Shown here one piece after another: positions 43,650 through 58,241 of a stretch of DNA of 64,000 bases (within the stretch, counting starts at the first letter, position 1; every line of letters starts with the position of its first letter). Source of the DNA: Vampirovibrio sp. GTDB taxonomy: Bacteria > Cyanobacteriota > Vampirovibrionia > Vampirovibrionales > JAJTHC01. Location: the NCBI GenBank assembly GCA_024998755.1, contig JACEUU010000001.1:62001-126000 (forward strand), written 5' to 3'. Made by a program: the position numbers and the translations under genes. The notes below the pieces were generated by a model. It was not told the DNA's origin and did not search any database. It saw only the letters and a list, made by a program, of their open reading frames with translations.

Positions 43650-44026
43650 GGGAGTAATTTACCTTTCTATCACTGTTTGATTTAATTATGACAAAAAACC
43701 AAACAACGGGGAACAGGGGACAAAAAAAGACAAAATTAAAAATGACCACACCAACCAACCAAAAAGCCCATCCACACTTAGAAGACTTTCATAGCGATTA
43801 AATAGTTAAGCACAGAAATTTTTCAGAACACGACTTAAAGAACAGAATAAGAAAAGGAGGCGTTAAGCGAAATAATCTTTCACACAACCTCTCTATTATA
43901 AACCTAATAGCAGGCTTTTACAAATTTTATTGAAAATTGTAACATTTTTCCTTGGTTTACAAAAAAAAGAAAGCACAAAATCTTGAATCTTTTGTTTTTA
44001 TACTTATAGCGTTTCGTTACAATCGA
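43650..44026. other. Gene-free AT-rich region upstream of the toxin-antitoxin pair
   Basis: No convincing gene on either strand. It contains an AAAAGGAGG run near 43852, without a following start, and several A-rich tracts. A promoter for the toxin-antitoxin pair would be expected in its right part, but none could be picked out with confidence. Confidence 0.4.
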
Positions 44027-44323
44027 ATGACAAATGAACGAAGTTTCCATGAAGCTACCAACCAACCAGGATATTCTTTCGTGCTTTTTACCACCCAAAC
44101 AGAAACATCAAAGCTTCTAACCGCTATCGGTCAATTTTTGAGTAAAAGAAACAGTAGCATCAAACAATGGGTGCTAACGCTTAGCATTTTGAATACTGAA
44201 AGCCACTGGCAGCAAATTTTAGCTAGCTGGCACGATATTCAAACAGGCAATGTGGTTTCAGCCACGGAAGCGTTTGCCGATATTGAGCTACTTGAAGAAA
44301 CCGAGGGCATATTCAATGTCTAG
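44027..44323 (+). CDS. Putative antitoxin of a RelE-type module
   Basis: A 98-residue protein (MTNERSFHEATNQPGYSFVL start) directly upstream of a RelE-like toxin, with an 8-bp overlap (ATGTCTAG). The order and coupling are typical of type II toxin-antitoxin operons. The sequence is not a recognised antitoxin family, though a C-terminal acidic stretch (AFADIELLEETEGIF) could wrap the basic toxin. Frame extension upstream to 43952 is rejected for lack of a site. Confidence 0.6.
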   Translation: MTNERSFHEATNQPGYSFVLFTTQTETSKLLTAIGQFLSKRNSSIKQWVLTLSILNTESHWQQILASWHDIQTGNVVSATEAFADIELLEETEGIFNV

Positions 44324-44648
44324 CCAAGAAGTCACTAATCAACTGCCTAGCCCGTACCACTTATTATTAACCCGCACGGCTGAGAAAGCTCAAAAAAATT
44401 TAGACAAACCCTTACGCCTAAAATTAAAAGCGGCGGTAGAAGGGTTAATGTTTGCACCACGCCAACAAGGCGAACAACTGAAAGATCCGCTTTCAACCCT
44501 ACTAGCCCACCATGTGAAGTACCAAGGTATTGAATGGCGAATTGCTTACCAAATTGATGAGGAAGCCCACAGGGTGGTTATTGTGATGATTGGCCCCCAT
44601 GAAAATTTTTATAAAAGCCTTAAACGCCTCATAGACGCTTGGTTTTAA
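44316..44648 (+). CDS. RelE/ParE-superfamily toxin
   Basis: 110 residues from the ATG at 44316. YHLLLTRTAEKAQKNLDKPL, LRLKLKAAVEGL, HHVKYQGIEWRIAYQIDEEA and VVIVMIGPHENFYKSLKRLI form the RelE fold pattern, with a strand-rich core and an Arg/Tyr active site. RelE toxins cleave mRNA at the ribosome and ParE toxins inhibit gyrase; which applies is not determined. It is convergent with rel, with a 2-bp overlap at the stops. Confidence 0.82.
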   Translation: MSSQEVTNQLPSPYHLLLTRTAEKAQKNLDKPLRLKLKAAVEGLMFAPRQQGEQLKDPLSTLLAHHVKYQGIEWRIAYQIDEEAHRVVIVMIGPHENFYKSLKRLIDAWF

Positions 44649-47038
44649 TCGGTCTTATTCAACCGATAGTGGCTTCGTTTCACCATAACCACATCTGGCA
44701 AGCGTTTTATCGCCTGTAAAATACGCTCCAGCTCTTCTAAATGGTGCACTTCCACCCCTATTTCAATAAACACCGACCGGTCTTCGGGGCTTCTTCTGCA
44801 TTTGGCACTCTCCACATTCACATTTTGGTCAGAAATTTTACCCAAAATATCCTTAAACACACCCACTCTATCCATTACCTGCATATCAATTGCCACCAAA
44901 TGCACCGTTTCCTTCATAGCAATAACGCCATTCCACCCACCATCCAAACACATTACCCGTGAAGGGTTGGCTTGCAAGGTATTAATACAATCATCCCTGT
45001 GAATCATCACGCCCCGAGACCGAGTAACAATACCCGTAATAGCATCGCCCGGTACAGGCATACAGCATTTGGCAATGTGGTATTGAAGCCCATTGAGTGC
45101 TTTTAAACTGGCTTCGTTTTTAGAAAGCGTAACCCCTTCCGCTTCAGACCGCTTCGCCGTTTTTTCAGCGATTTCTGCAAAATGGCTAGCGTTACTTTTT
45201 TTAGCGTGTAGAGCTTCCGTTAAGGCTTGAAATGCTTCTGCAGCAGTTGGCTGATTTTCAGCTTCATCTACTGAAACAACCCCTTGAGAAGTTGCAGTAC
45301 CTTCCGTTGAAAGGGTTTTTTTGACCCTATTAACCACTCTAGCTAAGCCAAGTTCTCCGTAGCCAAGCCCCGCATACAAATCTTCAACGGTTAAGTAATT
45401 TAAATCCTTAGCCACTTCCAATAATTGACCCGTTTTAAGTAAATTATCCACCTTGGCACGGGTTAAATCTGCTTCCAGCAACTGCCTACCCTGTTGTTCA
45501 TGCTGGGCTTTATAATGTTTTTTATACCACTGCCGAATCCGCGTTTTGGCGTGTTGCGTAGCAATTACATTCAACCATTCCAACCGAGGCGATGCCTTTT
45601 TATTGGTGATAACTTCTACAATATCGCCATTTTGAAGTTCCGTATCCAGTGGCACCATTTTTTCATTGACAATACTGCCCGCACAACGGAAGCCAATTTC
45701 CGTGTGAATACGGAAGGCAAAATCAATAGGGGTAGACCCTTTAGGCAAACTAATGACCAAGCCTTTAGGGGTAAACACAAACACTTGGTCTGGGAATAAA
45801 TCCAACTTGACGTTTTCAACGAATTCTTTGGCGTTGGGCGTTTCATTCTGCATTTCAATAATTTGCTTCAACCACGAAAGCTTTTCATCGTTAGCAGACC
45901 CCTTAAAAGAAGGGATGTTAGAAGCACTGCCCCCTGCAGCGTGTTTTTTATAATGAAAGTGGGCAGCAATACCGAATTCTGCAATTTCGTGCATTTCTTG
46001 GGTGCGTATTTGCACTTCTACAGGGCGTTTGTTTGGCCCGATAATAGTGGTGTGCAACGATTGGTAAAAGTTGCTTTTAGGCATCGCAATGTAATCTTTA
46101 AATCGCCCAGCGACAGGCGTAAACGCATGGTGAATAAGCCCTAACACTTCATAGCAGTTAGATTCTGTGGGTATAATGACCCGAACCGCACTGATATCAA
46201 AAATATCTTTTAATTCTTTTTGCATAGCCTGCATTTTTTTATAAATACTATAGTGGTTTTTCAACCGACCGTAAACCCTGCCTTCCAACCCAGCCAAACT
46301 CAGCTGTTCTTGAATTTTAGCAATAACGGCTAACATATTTTCTTCCCGTTCTTCACGGGTATCGGTCAAACCAGCGTCTAAGGCTGTATAGCCTTCAGTA
46401 TCAATATACTGCAACGCTAAATCTTCTAGTTCGGCTTTAAAGTTTCCCATCCCAATACGGTTAGCCAGTGGGGCAAAAATACCGATGGTTTCTTCCGCAA
46501 TCCGCTTTTGCTTATCTACCCGCATATGCTGAAGGGTTCGCATATTATGAAGCCTATCAGCCAGCTTCAACGTAATAACCCGAATATCTTCCGCCATCGC
46601 CAAAAACATATTCCGAAAATTTTCAGCTTGCTGGTCTTCCTTACTTTGGAATTTAAATCGGCCTAATTTCGTAACCCCTTGCACCAGCTTCAGCACTTCT
46701 TCACCAAAGGCTTTTTTCATTTCTTCAGCCGTACAAGGCGTATCTTCCAGCACATCATGCAAAATAGCGGCTTGAATAGTTGGAATATCCAAATACATTG
46801 GGGCTAAAATAAGGGCAACAGAAACAGGGTGGGTAATGTAATTACCACCATCTTTTCGGGTTTGACCTTCATGAAAGTGTTTTGCAAAAGCGTATGTTTT
46901 CTCAATCAACGCTAATTGCTCTGCTGGTAATGCTCGTTTTTCAAGCGAAACCAATAAGTCAGCCACCAGTAAATCTTCAGGCAAAGGGTTATTGTTAGGC
47001 TCTAAAGCATCTATTTTTGAAGAGTTAGAGGGCATCAT
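44645..47038 (-). CDS. rel: Bifunctional (p)ppGpp synthetase/hydrolase
   Basis: A 797-residue stringent-response enzyme. The HD hydrolase domain is at about residues 45-200 (HPVSVALILAPMYLDIPTIQ, AAILHDVLED). The synthetase domain is at about 240-350 (RLKNHYSIYKKMQAM, FKDYIAMPKSNFYQSLHTTI, VEVQIRTQEMHEIAEFG). The TGS domain is at about 405-470 (VFTPKGLVISLPKGSTPIDF). A zinc-finger/helical part and a C-terminal ACT domain follow. HD and synthetase residues both look intact, so it is the bifunctional Rel/SpoT type. Confidence 0.95.
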   Translation of the reverse strand: MMPSNSSKIDALEPNNNPLPEDLLVADLLVSLEKRALPAEQLALIEKTYAFAKHFHEGQTRKDGGNYITHPVSVALILAPMYLDIPTIQAAILHDVLEDTPCTAEEMKKAFGEEVLKLVQGVTKLGRFKFQSKEDQQAENFRNMFLAMAEDIRVITLKLADRLHNMRTLQHMRVDKQKRIAEETIGIFAPLANRIGMGNFKAELEDLALQYIDTEGYTALDAGLTDTREEREENMLAVIAKIQEQLSLAGLEGRVYGRLKNHYSIYKKMQAMQKELKDIFDISAVRVIIPTESNCYEVLGLIHHAFTPVAGRFKDYIAMPKSNFYQSLHTTIIGPNKRPVEVQIRTQEMHEIAEFGIAAHFHYKKHAAGGSASNIPSFKGSANDEKLSWLKQIIEMQNETPNAKEFVENVKLDLFPDQVFVFTPKGLVISLPKGSTPIDFAFRIHTEIGFRCAGSIVNEKMVPLDTELQNGDIVEVITNKKASPRLEWLNVIATQHAKTRIRQWYKKHYKAQHEQQGRQLLEADLTRAKVDNLLKTGQLLEVAKDLNYLTVEDLYAGLGYGELGLARVVNRVKKTLSTEGTATSQGVVSVDEAENQPTAAEAFQALTEALHAKKSNASHFAEIAEKTAKRSEAEGVTLSKNEASLKALNGLQYHIAKCCMPVPGDAITGIVTRSRGVMIHRDDCINTLQANPSRVMCLDGGWNGVIAMKETVHLVAIDMQVMDRVGVFKDILGKISDQNVNVESAKCRRSPEDRSVFIEIGVEVHHLEELERILQAIKRLPDVVMVKRSHYRLNKTD

Positions 47039-47132
47039 AGTAATAGAAAGACACCTTGCAGGGAGGGGTAAGAAGTTCTTCTATTGTACACGGTCTTCCC
47101 CTTCTTGGAAAGCTTCATGCTACAAACAGGAT

Positions 47133-47163
47133 AAAAAAGGGCGACTGGTGACTCGCCCTTTTT
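47133..47163 (-). terminator. Terminator after pilC
   Basis: AAAAAGGGCGA and TCGCCCTTTTT form an 11-bp stem around CTGGTGAC. The flanking A/T tracts let it work in both directions, but it lies 13 bp after the pilC stop on the minus strand. Confidence 0.8.
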
Positions 47164-47175
47164 AAAGAACAACCG

Positions 47176-48420
47176 TTATTTACCCATGTTTTCATACATA
47201 CTAAACAGTGGCATATAAATAGATAGTGCAACGAAACCAACAACAACCCCTAAGTATAATAATAATAAGGGTTCCATAAATGCCATTAATACTTCAATAC
47301 GACTGTTAATTTCTTTTTCTAAATATTCTGTGGCTGTCGTTAAGCTTTGTTCCAAATTACCAGATTCTTCACCTGTGGCAATAACCAGCAGTACCAGTTC
47401 AGGAATAATCCCCGTTTCAGAAAGAGCAACCCCTAAACGTTTACCTACCTGTACTTGTCTATTAACCGACTGCATACACTTTTTAAGTTCATTGTTATTA
47501 ACCGTATTCACAGCAAAATCAAGTGCCTCTGTGATGGGTACACCAGAGTTAAAACAAACACCCAAGGTTGAAATAAATTGTGATAAGTTAGAAAATCGAA
47601 TGACTTGAGATAATACGGGTACTCGAATACAGAATTTATCAAAAAGATCTTTCCCTACTGGGGTTTTGATGAATTTTAAAAATCCAAAAACACCACCAAA
47701 AATAAGCGGGAATACAATGTACCATTGGTTAATAAAGCAATTACTGATAAATACCATGAACAAGGTTAAATCTGGCAGTTTAATACCCATTTGTTTATAA
47801 ATTTTAGTAAAAGCTGGTAGTACCCATATAAAAATAACCACTAAAACAATAAAAACCAAGCATAATACAATACCCGGATAAATAGCCGCTGAAATAACCT
47901 TAGCTTTAATCTTTTCTTGTCTCGTAATCAAATCCGCCATTCTGTCCATCGTAACATCTAGCTCACCAGATGTTTCACCCGCTTTAGTAATGTTAATGTA
48001 AATTTCACTAAACGCATCAGGAAATTTTGCTAAAGCATTTGACAAGTTATCTCCGCTTAAAATATCGCCCCGAACAGCGTTCAAAATCTTTTTAAATTTC
48101 GCATTTTCGGCAAAGTTTTCAAAATATAACAAGGCTTCGGTTAAGGGAATACCACCGCGTACCATAATCGCAAGGTTTCTGGAAAAAGCAATAACGTCGC
48201 TATTTTTAACAGTGGCAAACATTGCCATCAACTTGCCAAAGTTAAAACTACCTGCTGCACCGCCCCCACTAGCTTCATCTCTTACAACCTTAATTGATAG
48301 GGGTACCAAGCTCATGCCACGAAGTTTTTCTCTGGCTTCCGTCTCCGTAGCAGCCATAACAATGCCTGTACGATTTTCTTTTGTTTTAATGTCTAGGGCT
48401 TTATAATCAAAATTTGGCAT
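47176..48420 (-). CDS. pilC: Type IV pilus/type II secretion inner-membrane platform protein
   Basis: 414 residues with two GspF/PilC domains (about 75-195 and 275-400). Signatures include VIAFSRNLAIMVRGGIPLTE and FSNLSQFISTLGVCFNSGVP. Membrane helices lie near 180-205, 225-250 and 385-405. It is the platform on which the PilB ATPase acts. It follows pilB on the same strand after 109 bp. Pilin and secretin genes are not in the window, so pilus or secretion use is not fixed. Confidence 0.93.
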   Translation of the reverse strand: MPNFDYKALDIKTKENRTGIVMAATETEAREKLRGMSLVPLSIKVVRDEASGGGAAGSFNFGKLMAMFATVKNSDVIAFSRNLAIMVRGGIPLTEALLYFENFAENAKFKKILNAVRGDILSGDNLSNALAKFPDAFSEIYINITKAGETSGELDVTMDRMADLITRQEKIKAKVISAAIYPGIVLCLVFIVLVVIFIWVLPAFTKIYKQMGIKLPDLTLFMVFISNCFINQWYIVFPLIFGGVFGFLKFIKTPVGKDLFDKFCIRVPVLSQVIRFSNLSQFISTLGVCFNSGVPITEALDFAVNTVNNNELKKCMQSVNRQVQVGKRLGVALSETGIIPELVLLVIATGEESGNLEQSLTTATEYLEKEINSRIEVLMAFMEPLLLLYLGVVVGFVALSIYMPLFSMYENMGK

Positions 48421-48529
48421 AATAATAGGCTATCTCCAAAAAAACGTTTACTCTAAAAAAAACTTAAGCGTATTGAAAGGATTGTAAAACTACTCACCTT
48501 TATATTTATTCAAGAACTCAAACCATGGG

Positions 48530-50338
48530 TTAGTGAAGACTTTCTGTTGGAGCATCCACAATAATAGGACCAATAACCCGTTCAATTTCAGTAAAATCTA
48601 CAAGACCAGCAAGGATTTTTGATTTGGCACATTCAACCAAAGAAGTCATACCGTTTTCAATAGCGGCATCTTCAATTTCTAAATCACTAACTTGGGCTGA
48701 AATTAAATGCCTTAGCTCACGATTAACCATCATTACCTCATAAAGCCCTTGTCTGCCTGAATACCCACTATCTTTACACATAGGGCACCCTACAGCTTTA
48801 TACAAAGTTAAAGGTTCTTCTAATCGTTCAAGTTCTTTAGAAAATAATTTCAATTTTTCTTCATAATTGGCTTCATAAGGCACTTTACAGTGCCCGCACA
48901 AAGACCGAACCAATCGTTGGGCAATAACACCATTAAGGGCAGCCGAAATTAAGCTTGCCGAAGCACCCATTTCTAACATACGGGTAATAGTAGTTGCTGA
49001 AGAGTTAGCGTGAATAGTACTAAATACTAAGTGGCCTGTTAACGCTGCGTGAATACCGGCTTCAAGGGTTTCATAATCTCGAATTTCCCCAACCATAATA
49101 ACGTCTGGATCTTGCCGCAATAAGGCTCTCATTGAACTAGCAAATGTAAAATCTGCCTTAGGGTTTACCTGCGATTGGTTAATACCTTCTAGCTTCAATT
49201 CAACAGGGTCTTCAACGGTAGAAACGTTAATAATTTCGCCGTTAATTTTGTTAAGAATGGTGTAGAGTGTGGTACTTTTACCTGAACCAGTAGGGCCACA
49301 AACCAATACAATACCATAGGGAGCTTTATACAAATGTTCAATGTGGGTTACGTCTTTATCTGAAAAACCCAACTTTTTAAAATCGGTAATATGTTTTGCG
49401 GGGCGTAAAATCCTCATAACCATTTTTTCACGCCCATCTGTTACAGGCAGCGTACTAACCCGAATGTTATAATCCGTATTCTTATAAGTCATCTGCATCC
49501 GACCATCTTGCGGACGACGTTTATCAGAAATATCCAATTTAGCCATAACCTTCAAACGGGTCATAATAGCGTTTTCCATAGCACCGGGTATTTCAACAAT
49601 CCGTTTTAATACACCGTCCATCCGAAAACGAACCACATATTTTTCTACGCGTGGCTCAACGTGTAAATCGGAAGCTCCCATATCAATCGCTTGAATAATC
49701 AAAGAATTAACAAACTTAACCAACGGGTTGGCGTTGTCTTGCAGTTCCGCTTCAGCTTGTTGTTTAATATTGTCTAAATTAACACCGGTATTAGTTGAAG
49801 CATCTCGTTCTTTTTTATCGCTAGAAGCAGCTTGAAGAGTTGAGGTTAATTCCTGTTGCTTTTCAATACTCCCTCTAGCCTTAATGGTTTGTACGGATTC
49901 ATACTTTGACCACCAATCTCGAAATTCCATTTCCAAACAAGCCAATACTTGCGGACGCATACCCGTTAAAAAGGTAATTTCATTAATGGCTGTTCTATCT
50001 AATGGGTCTACCATTGCAATGGACAAACGACCGTTTTGGTTAGAAACAGGTAATAAACGTTTTTCTTCCATTAAATCATCAGGTAACAGTTCTAATAAAG
50101 CCATATCATTATAAGGTACATCTTTTAAGCTGATGACTTTGGTATTAAAAATCCCACCCAAAATTTCAACTAATGTTGCTTGACTTATAACATTGTTTGC
50201 AATTAACAGTTGCTCTAAAGGCAAGCCACCCTGTTCGCTCATTAAATTTAAATTATCTAATTCACCAGCCGTCATTAGCTGATTTTGTAGAAAATATTGC
50301 TCTAATTTAGAACGAAAACCGGTAGCTGTAGAAATCAA
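48530..50338 (-). CDS. pilB: Pilus assembly/secretion ATPase (PilB/GspE)
   Basis: 602 residues from a TTG at 50338 with AAGGA 10 nt before. The frame is open upstream to 50530, but that part is not protein-like and overlaps a repeat. The N-terminal MshEN domain (about 1-150) is followed by the ATPase: Walker A GPTGSGKSTTLYTIL, Asp box GEIRDYETLEAGIHAALTGH, His box, and a four-Cys zinc site (CGHC ... CPMC). The ATPase powers filament extension with PilC. Confidence 0.95.
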   Translation of the reverse strand: MISTATGFRSKLEQYFLQNQLMTAGELDNLNLMSEQGGLPLEQLLIANNVISQATLVEILGGIFNTKVISLKDVPYNDMALLELLPDDLMEEKRLLPVSNQNGRLSIAMVDPLDRTAINEITFLTGMRPQVLACLEMEFRDWWSKYESVQTIKARGSIEKQQELTSTLQAASSDKKERDASTNTGVNLDNIKQQAEAELQDNANPLVKFVNSLIIQAIDMGASDLHVEPRVEKYVVRFRMDGVLKRIVEIPGAMENAIMTRLKVMAKLDISDKRRPQDGRMQMTYKNTDYNIRVSTLPVTDGREKMVMRILRPAKHITDFKKLGFSDKDVTHIEHLYKAPYGIVLVCGPTGSGKSTTLYTILNKINGEIINVSTVEDPVELKLEGINQSQVNPKADFTFASSMRALLRQDPDVIMVGEIRDYETLEAGIHAALTGHLVFSTIHANSSATTITRMLEMGASASLISAALNGVIAQRLVRSLCGHCKVPYEANYEEKLKLFSKELERLEEPLTLYKAVGCPMCKDSGYSGRQGLYEVMMVNRELRHLISAQVSDLEIEDAAIENGMTSLVECAKSKILAGLVDFTEIERVIGPIIVDAPTESLH

Positions 50339-50523
50339 GACTATCAAGTCCTTTCTTCTGTCAAACTGGAGACTGCTATTACCCAGAATAGAATGCCTGT
50401 AACTATAATTATATTGTGAATCATTACACCAGTGAAAAACGAGTTTTACAATGGTTTTACACCGAAAAGAGGAGCAGGTATTAGAAGTAACATTTAGCTG
50501 TACAACACCCTGTATTTTAACTA

Positions 50524-50685
50524 ATACCAATTCTCCGTTTTAATGTCCTAAACTTATCTATGGTGGGTACGATTTACTACTCCTAGGGCCTCTGCGGTGC
50601 AACACATACGTTTTGGGATTGTTGGATGGACATAATAGATTAAAACCCTACAAAAACACGCAGTTCAATCAAAGCATTGATCTTA
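50524..50685. repeat. MITE-like element, family B copy 2, cut by an IS
   Basis: It begins ATACCAATTCTCCG after TA and has the block CCCTACAAAAACACGCAGTT, which matches family B copy 1 at 58050 (CCCCTACAAAAACACGCC). The right terminal repeat is missing, because an IS427-like element begins at 50686. Confidence 0.6.
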
Positions 50686-51346
50686 TAAGCTGTCTTCATA
50701 GTTTAGACAGTCTATTTAATAACAGCTTACAATGAGCGATTTTAACGAAAGCTTCAGCCGAACTAATTGTTCGTTCAAAATCTTTAGATAACCGACTATA
50801 CCCAGTCAACCAAGCAAACGTTCGCTCCACAATCCACCGTTTAGGAATCACCGCCCAACCCGCCTCTTTAATTCGCTCAACAATCTCAACCGTTTTACCT
50901 AAAACCCCTTTTACAAAGTCCTCAAATGTCTTACGATACCCAGCATCTGCACAAACACCCTTTAAGCTAGGAAATATCTTCACCGCCTGCTCAAAAACAC
51001 CACGCCCCCCTTTCATATCGTGGATATTAGCGGCGTGTACTTGAACAAACAATAGCCGTCCCTGCGTATTGGTTACAATATGCCATTTATGACCCTTCAC
51101 CTTTTTTTTCCCCGTCAATACCACGTTCTTCGCTATTGAGCGTGGTTTTCACGCTTTGGGAATCAATCAAGGCGTAAGTGGGTTCGGCTTTTTTACCAGA
51201 GGCTTCTCGGTCGAGAACCACGAGACGTTCAAGCATGGCATCCCATGTTGTTCGTTTTTTTGCTCGGTAAAAGAAGCTTTCAACGGCTTTTCTGGGTGGG
51301 TAGGTTTTGGGTAGTATTGCCCATTGACACCCTGTTTTGGTGAGAT
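50686..51346 (-). mobile_element. IS427-like element, copy 2, 5' part lost
   Basis: Same element as 12802-13640. It keeps the terminal TAAGCTGTCTTCATAGT and the transposase 3' two thirds (frame from 51124 down to 50696, and TYALIDSQSV upstream). It is broken at 51346 by the left end of the IS5 element. The promoter-proximal part of the transposase is gone, so it cannot move itself. Here GGT is followed by A6 and GCCGAACCC, the undisturbed reading frame compared with copy 1. Confidence 0.88.
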
Positions 51347-52504
51347 GAAGTTACGGAAAAAGGGCAAGGTAAAATAGAAGGGACATTATTCCACCTCTCA
51401 TAGGATACCCCACCCCCATGACTACCTTTGCCGACATCCAAATTCAACAAGCCACCCCCACTCACAAATTCCTAGAGGAAATGAACCAAACCCTACCATG
51501 GCAACTATTTGAAACTATCCTCAAAACACACATCCACCACAAACCCAACGGCAGACCCCCCTACAAACGCCTACTACTGCTCAAAATGAACCTCCTCAAA
51601 ATATGGTTCAATCTCTCCTATGAACAAACCGAATTTCAATGCCACGACAGACTCTCCTTCCGAAAGTTTCTCGGCTTCTCCTTAGAATCCCCCATCCCTG
51701 AAGCCACGACACTCGAAAACTTCCAACACGAACTGCAAAACACCCCAGCCCAAGAAGCCCTTTTCTTAGCCTTAGACACCTTCTTTCAAGAGAAAAACCT
51801 CATTCTCAAAGAAGGCAACTTGGTAGATGCCACCTTTATTAAAGCCAATAGCAAACAGAGAAAAAAACCTGAAGACCAGAGCGACCCTGATGCCACTTAT
51901 GGCTACAAGGGGTTTGGTTACAGTGCCACGGTTAATGTGGATGCTAAAAGCAAGTTGATTCGTAAGGTGGTTGTTACTGGGGCCAATGTGCATGACAGTC
52001 AGAGTTTAATCCCTGTATTGGTGGGCGATGAGCAGACTGTTGGTGCGGATAGTGGTTATGTGGGCAAGGAGAAGGATTTAAAGGCATTGGGGATACAGCC
52101 GAGGATTATTAAGCGTCGGGTTCGGGGTAAGCAGCATGAACCAACGCCTGAGTTGACGGCTTCGCAGAAGCGGTTTAATGGGTTGGTTTCTAAGGTTCGG
52201 GCAAGAGTGGAGCATGTGTTTGCGGGTTGGAAGACGGTGTTTAAGAAGGTTCGTGTGTCTTGTCGTGGGTTAGTGCGTGTTTCTGCGGAGATTTTGGGCT
52301 TGGCATTTGGGTATAATTGTCGTCGGTATGGTTTTTTGGTGAGGAGGGGGGTAGGTTTTAGTGGATTCTTGTATGGTTTTTAGGTAATTATGATCCGAAA
52401 AGAGTGGAAACAAGGGGTATTGTTCTGTTTTTTGAGCATTTTTGGTTGAATTTTATTAAAAAACACTCACTACTCTCACCTGCACACCCTTATTCCGTAA
52501 CTTC
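51347..52504 (+). mobile_element. IS5-family insertion sequence, copy B
   Basis: About 1158 bp with ends GAAGTTACGGAA / TTCCGTAACTTC. It is almost identical to copy A, but the flanks differ: left GAGAT, right AAAAG, so no target duplication remains. It sits inside the broken IS427-like copy, whose missing part is not found on the right side. An adjacent deletion or recombination therefore followed insertion. The rRNA operon begins downstream. Confidence 0.92.
51418..52383 (+). CDS. IS5-family transposase (copy B)
   Basis: 321 residues, identical in sequence to the transposase of copy A (LVDATFI, VGADSGY, RARVEHVFA as DDE positions). The frame is intact, so it may supply transposase for both copies. 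Its coding region points toward the rRNA operon. Confidence 0.95.
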   Translation: MTTFADIQIQQATPTHKFLEEMNQTLPWQLFETILKTHIHHKPNGRPPYKRLLLLKMNLLKIWFNLSYEQTEFQCHDRLSFRKFLGFSLESPIPEATTLENFQHELQNTPAQEALFLALDTFFQEKNLILKEGNLVDATFIKANSKQRKKPEDQSDPDATYGYKGFGYSATVNVDAKSKLIRKVVVTGANVHDSQSLIPVLVGDEQTVGADSGYVGKEKDLKALGIQPRIIKRRVRGKQHEPTPELTASQKRFNGLVSKVRARVEHVFAGWKTVFKKVRVSCRGLVRVSAEILGLAFGYNCRRYGFLVRRGVGFSGFLYGF

Positions 52505-52653
52505 AAAAGTATTACAGGGGTTCACCGCACTCTTTCAATTGTAACGGAATGTAACGCCCTTGTGAAGAATGGGAGACTCTAGTGCTGGCGTGGGCAATAA
52601 CCGTAGTAGAAGAGGTGATCTTTAGATTAGTAAAAATTAACCTCTCCGCCCTG

Positions 52654-52682
52654 TTGACACCTTACTTTGCTTATCATATATT
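52654..52682 (+). promoter_or_regulatory. rRNA operon promoter
   Basis: A consensus -35 TTGACA (52654-52659), exactly 17 bp, and -10 TATATT (52677-52682). The start near 52690 gives a leader of about 190 nt before 16S. This is the strongest promoter-like sequence in the window. It lies 150 bp after the end of IS copy B, so the IS did not remove it. Confidence 0.85.
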
Positions 52683-52875
52683 AATTTATGTGGAGGGGCG
52701 GTACACACCGCACACTGAACTCCACGGTACATTGAAAACTAAATAACCGAGCGAATAAGACGAGATTTATCTTGTTTTTTTAAAAAAGAGCTTTAGACAA
52801 TAATTCCGAGAAATGAAATAGTAGCCAAATAGCGAGATTGAATTCTCAAAGAAGATTACGTGAGTATATTTTTTT

Positions 52876-57724
<4,849 letters not shown>

Positions 57725-57802
57725 TAATTGATTGGTGAAGATTAAGTAATAACAACTCTATGTAGTTTTCAGAGAGCGATTTAAGTAATTGCTTTAAAGG
57801 AT

Positions 57803-57921
57803 TCTTTGGTGGTTTAGTACGAGGAAAACACCCGTTCCCATCCCGAACACGGCCGTAAAGACTTTGTACAGCGACAATACTTAGCTCGAGAGGGCTTGGG
57901 AAGATAGCTTTCTGCCAAGGT
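57803..57921 (+). rRNA. rrf: 5S ribosomal RNA
   Basis: About 119 nt. Terminal stem CTTTGG/CCAAGG, conserved CCCGTTCCCATCCCGAACAC loop, and GGGCTTGGGAAGATAG in helix V. Last gene of the rRNA operon. Confidence 0.9.
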
Positions 57922-57930
57922 TTATATTTT

Positions 57931-57975
57931 AAAACTCCCCTACCAATCGTAAGACTGGTAGGGGAGTTTTAGTTT
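57931..57975 (+). terminator. rRNA operon terminator
   Basis: AAAACTCCCCTACCA and TGGTAGGGGAGTTTT form a perfect 15-bp stem around ATCGTAAGAC, followed by AGTTTT. It is 10 bp downstream of 5S. Confidence 0.92.
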
Positions 57976-58049
57976 TGGGGTGGTGGAGGTTCTTTTTTGC
58001 TGTCGTCAAAGCTGTCGTCAAATACGAACCCCTCCTTTGTTTTAAGCTA

Positions 58050-58212
58050 ATACCAATTCAAAGTTAGAATAGCGTATAGCTTTCTCTATGTAGGGGTGCG
58101 ATTTATCGCATCCGTTTAGGGCTTGTGGGACGGACTGATGCAACGCATAGACCGCTAGGGCTAATAAATCACGCCCCTACAAAAACACGCCATTTAATCT
58201 TTGAATTGGTAT
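58050..58212. repeat. MITE-like element, family B copy 1 (163 bp)
   Basis: Ends ATACCAATTCAAAGTTAGAA and complement of TTAATCTTTGAATTGGTAT. Interior TAGGGGTGCGATTTATCGCA pairs with TAAATCACGCCCCTA, so the whole element can fold. The ends are the same type as in families A and C. Confidence 0.8.
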
Positions 58213-58241
58213 AAGGAGGGGTTTTATCGTATTAAACAGTA

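Noticed and set aside
50339-50530. Longer N-terminus of pilB
   Set aside because: The extension is Cys/Asn/Ser-rich and enters a MITE-like repeat; the TTG at 50338 has a ribosome-binding site and gives a normal MshEN start.
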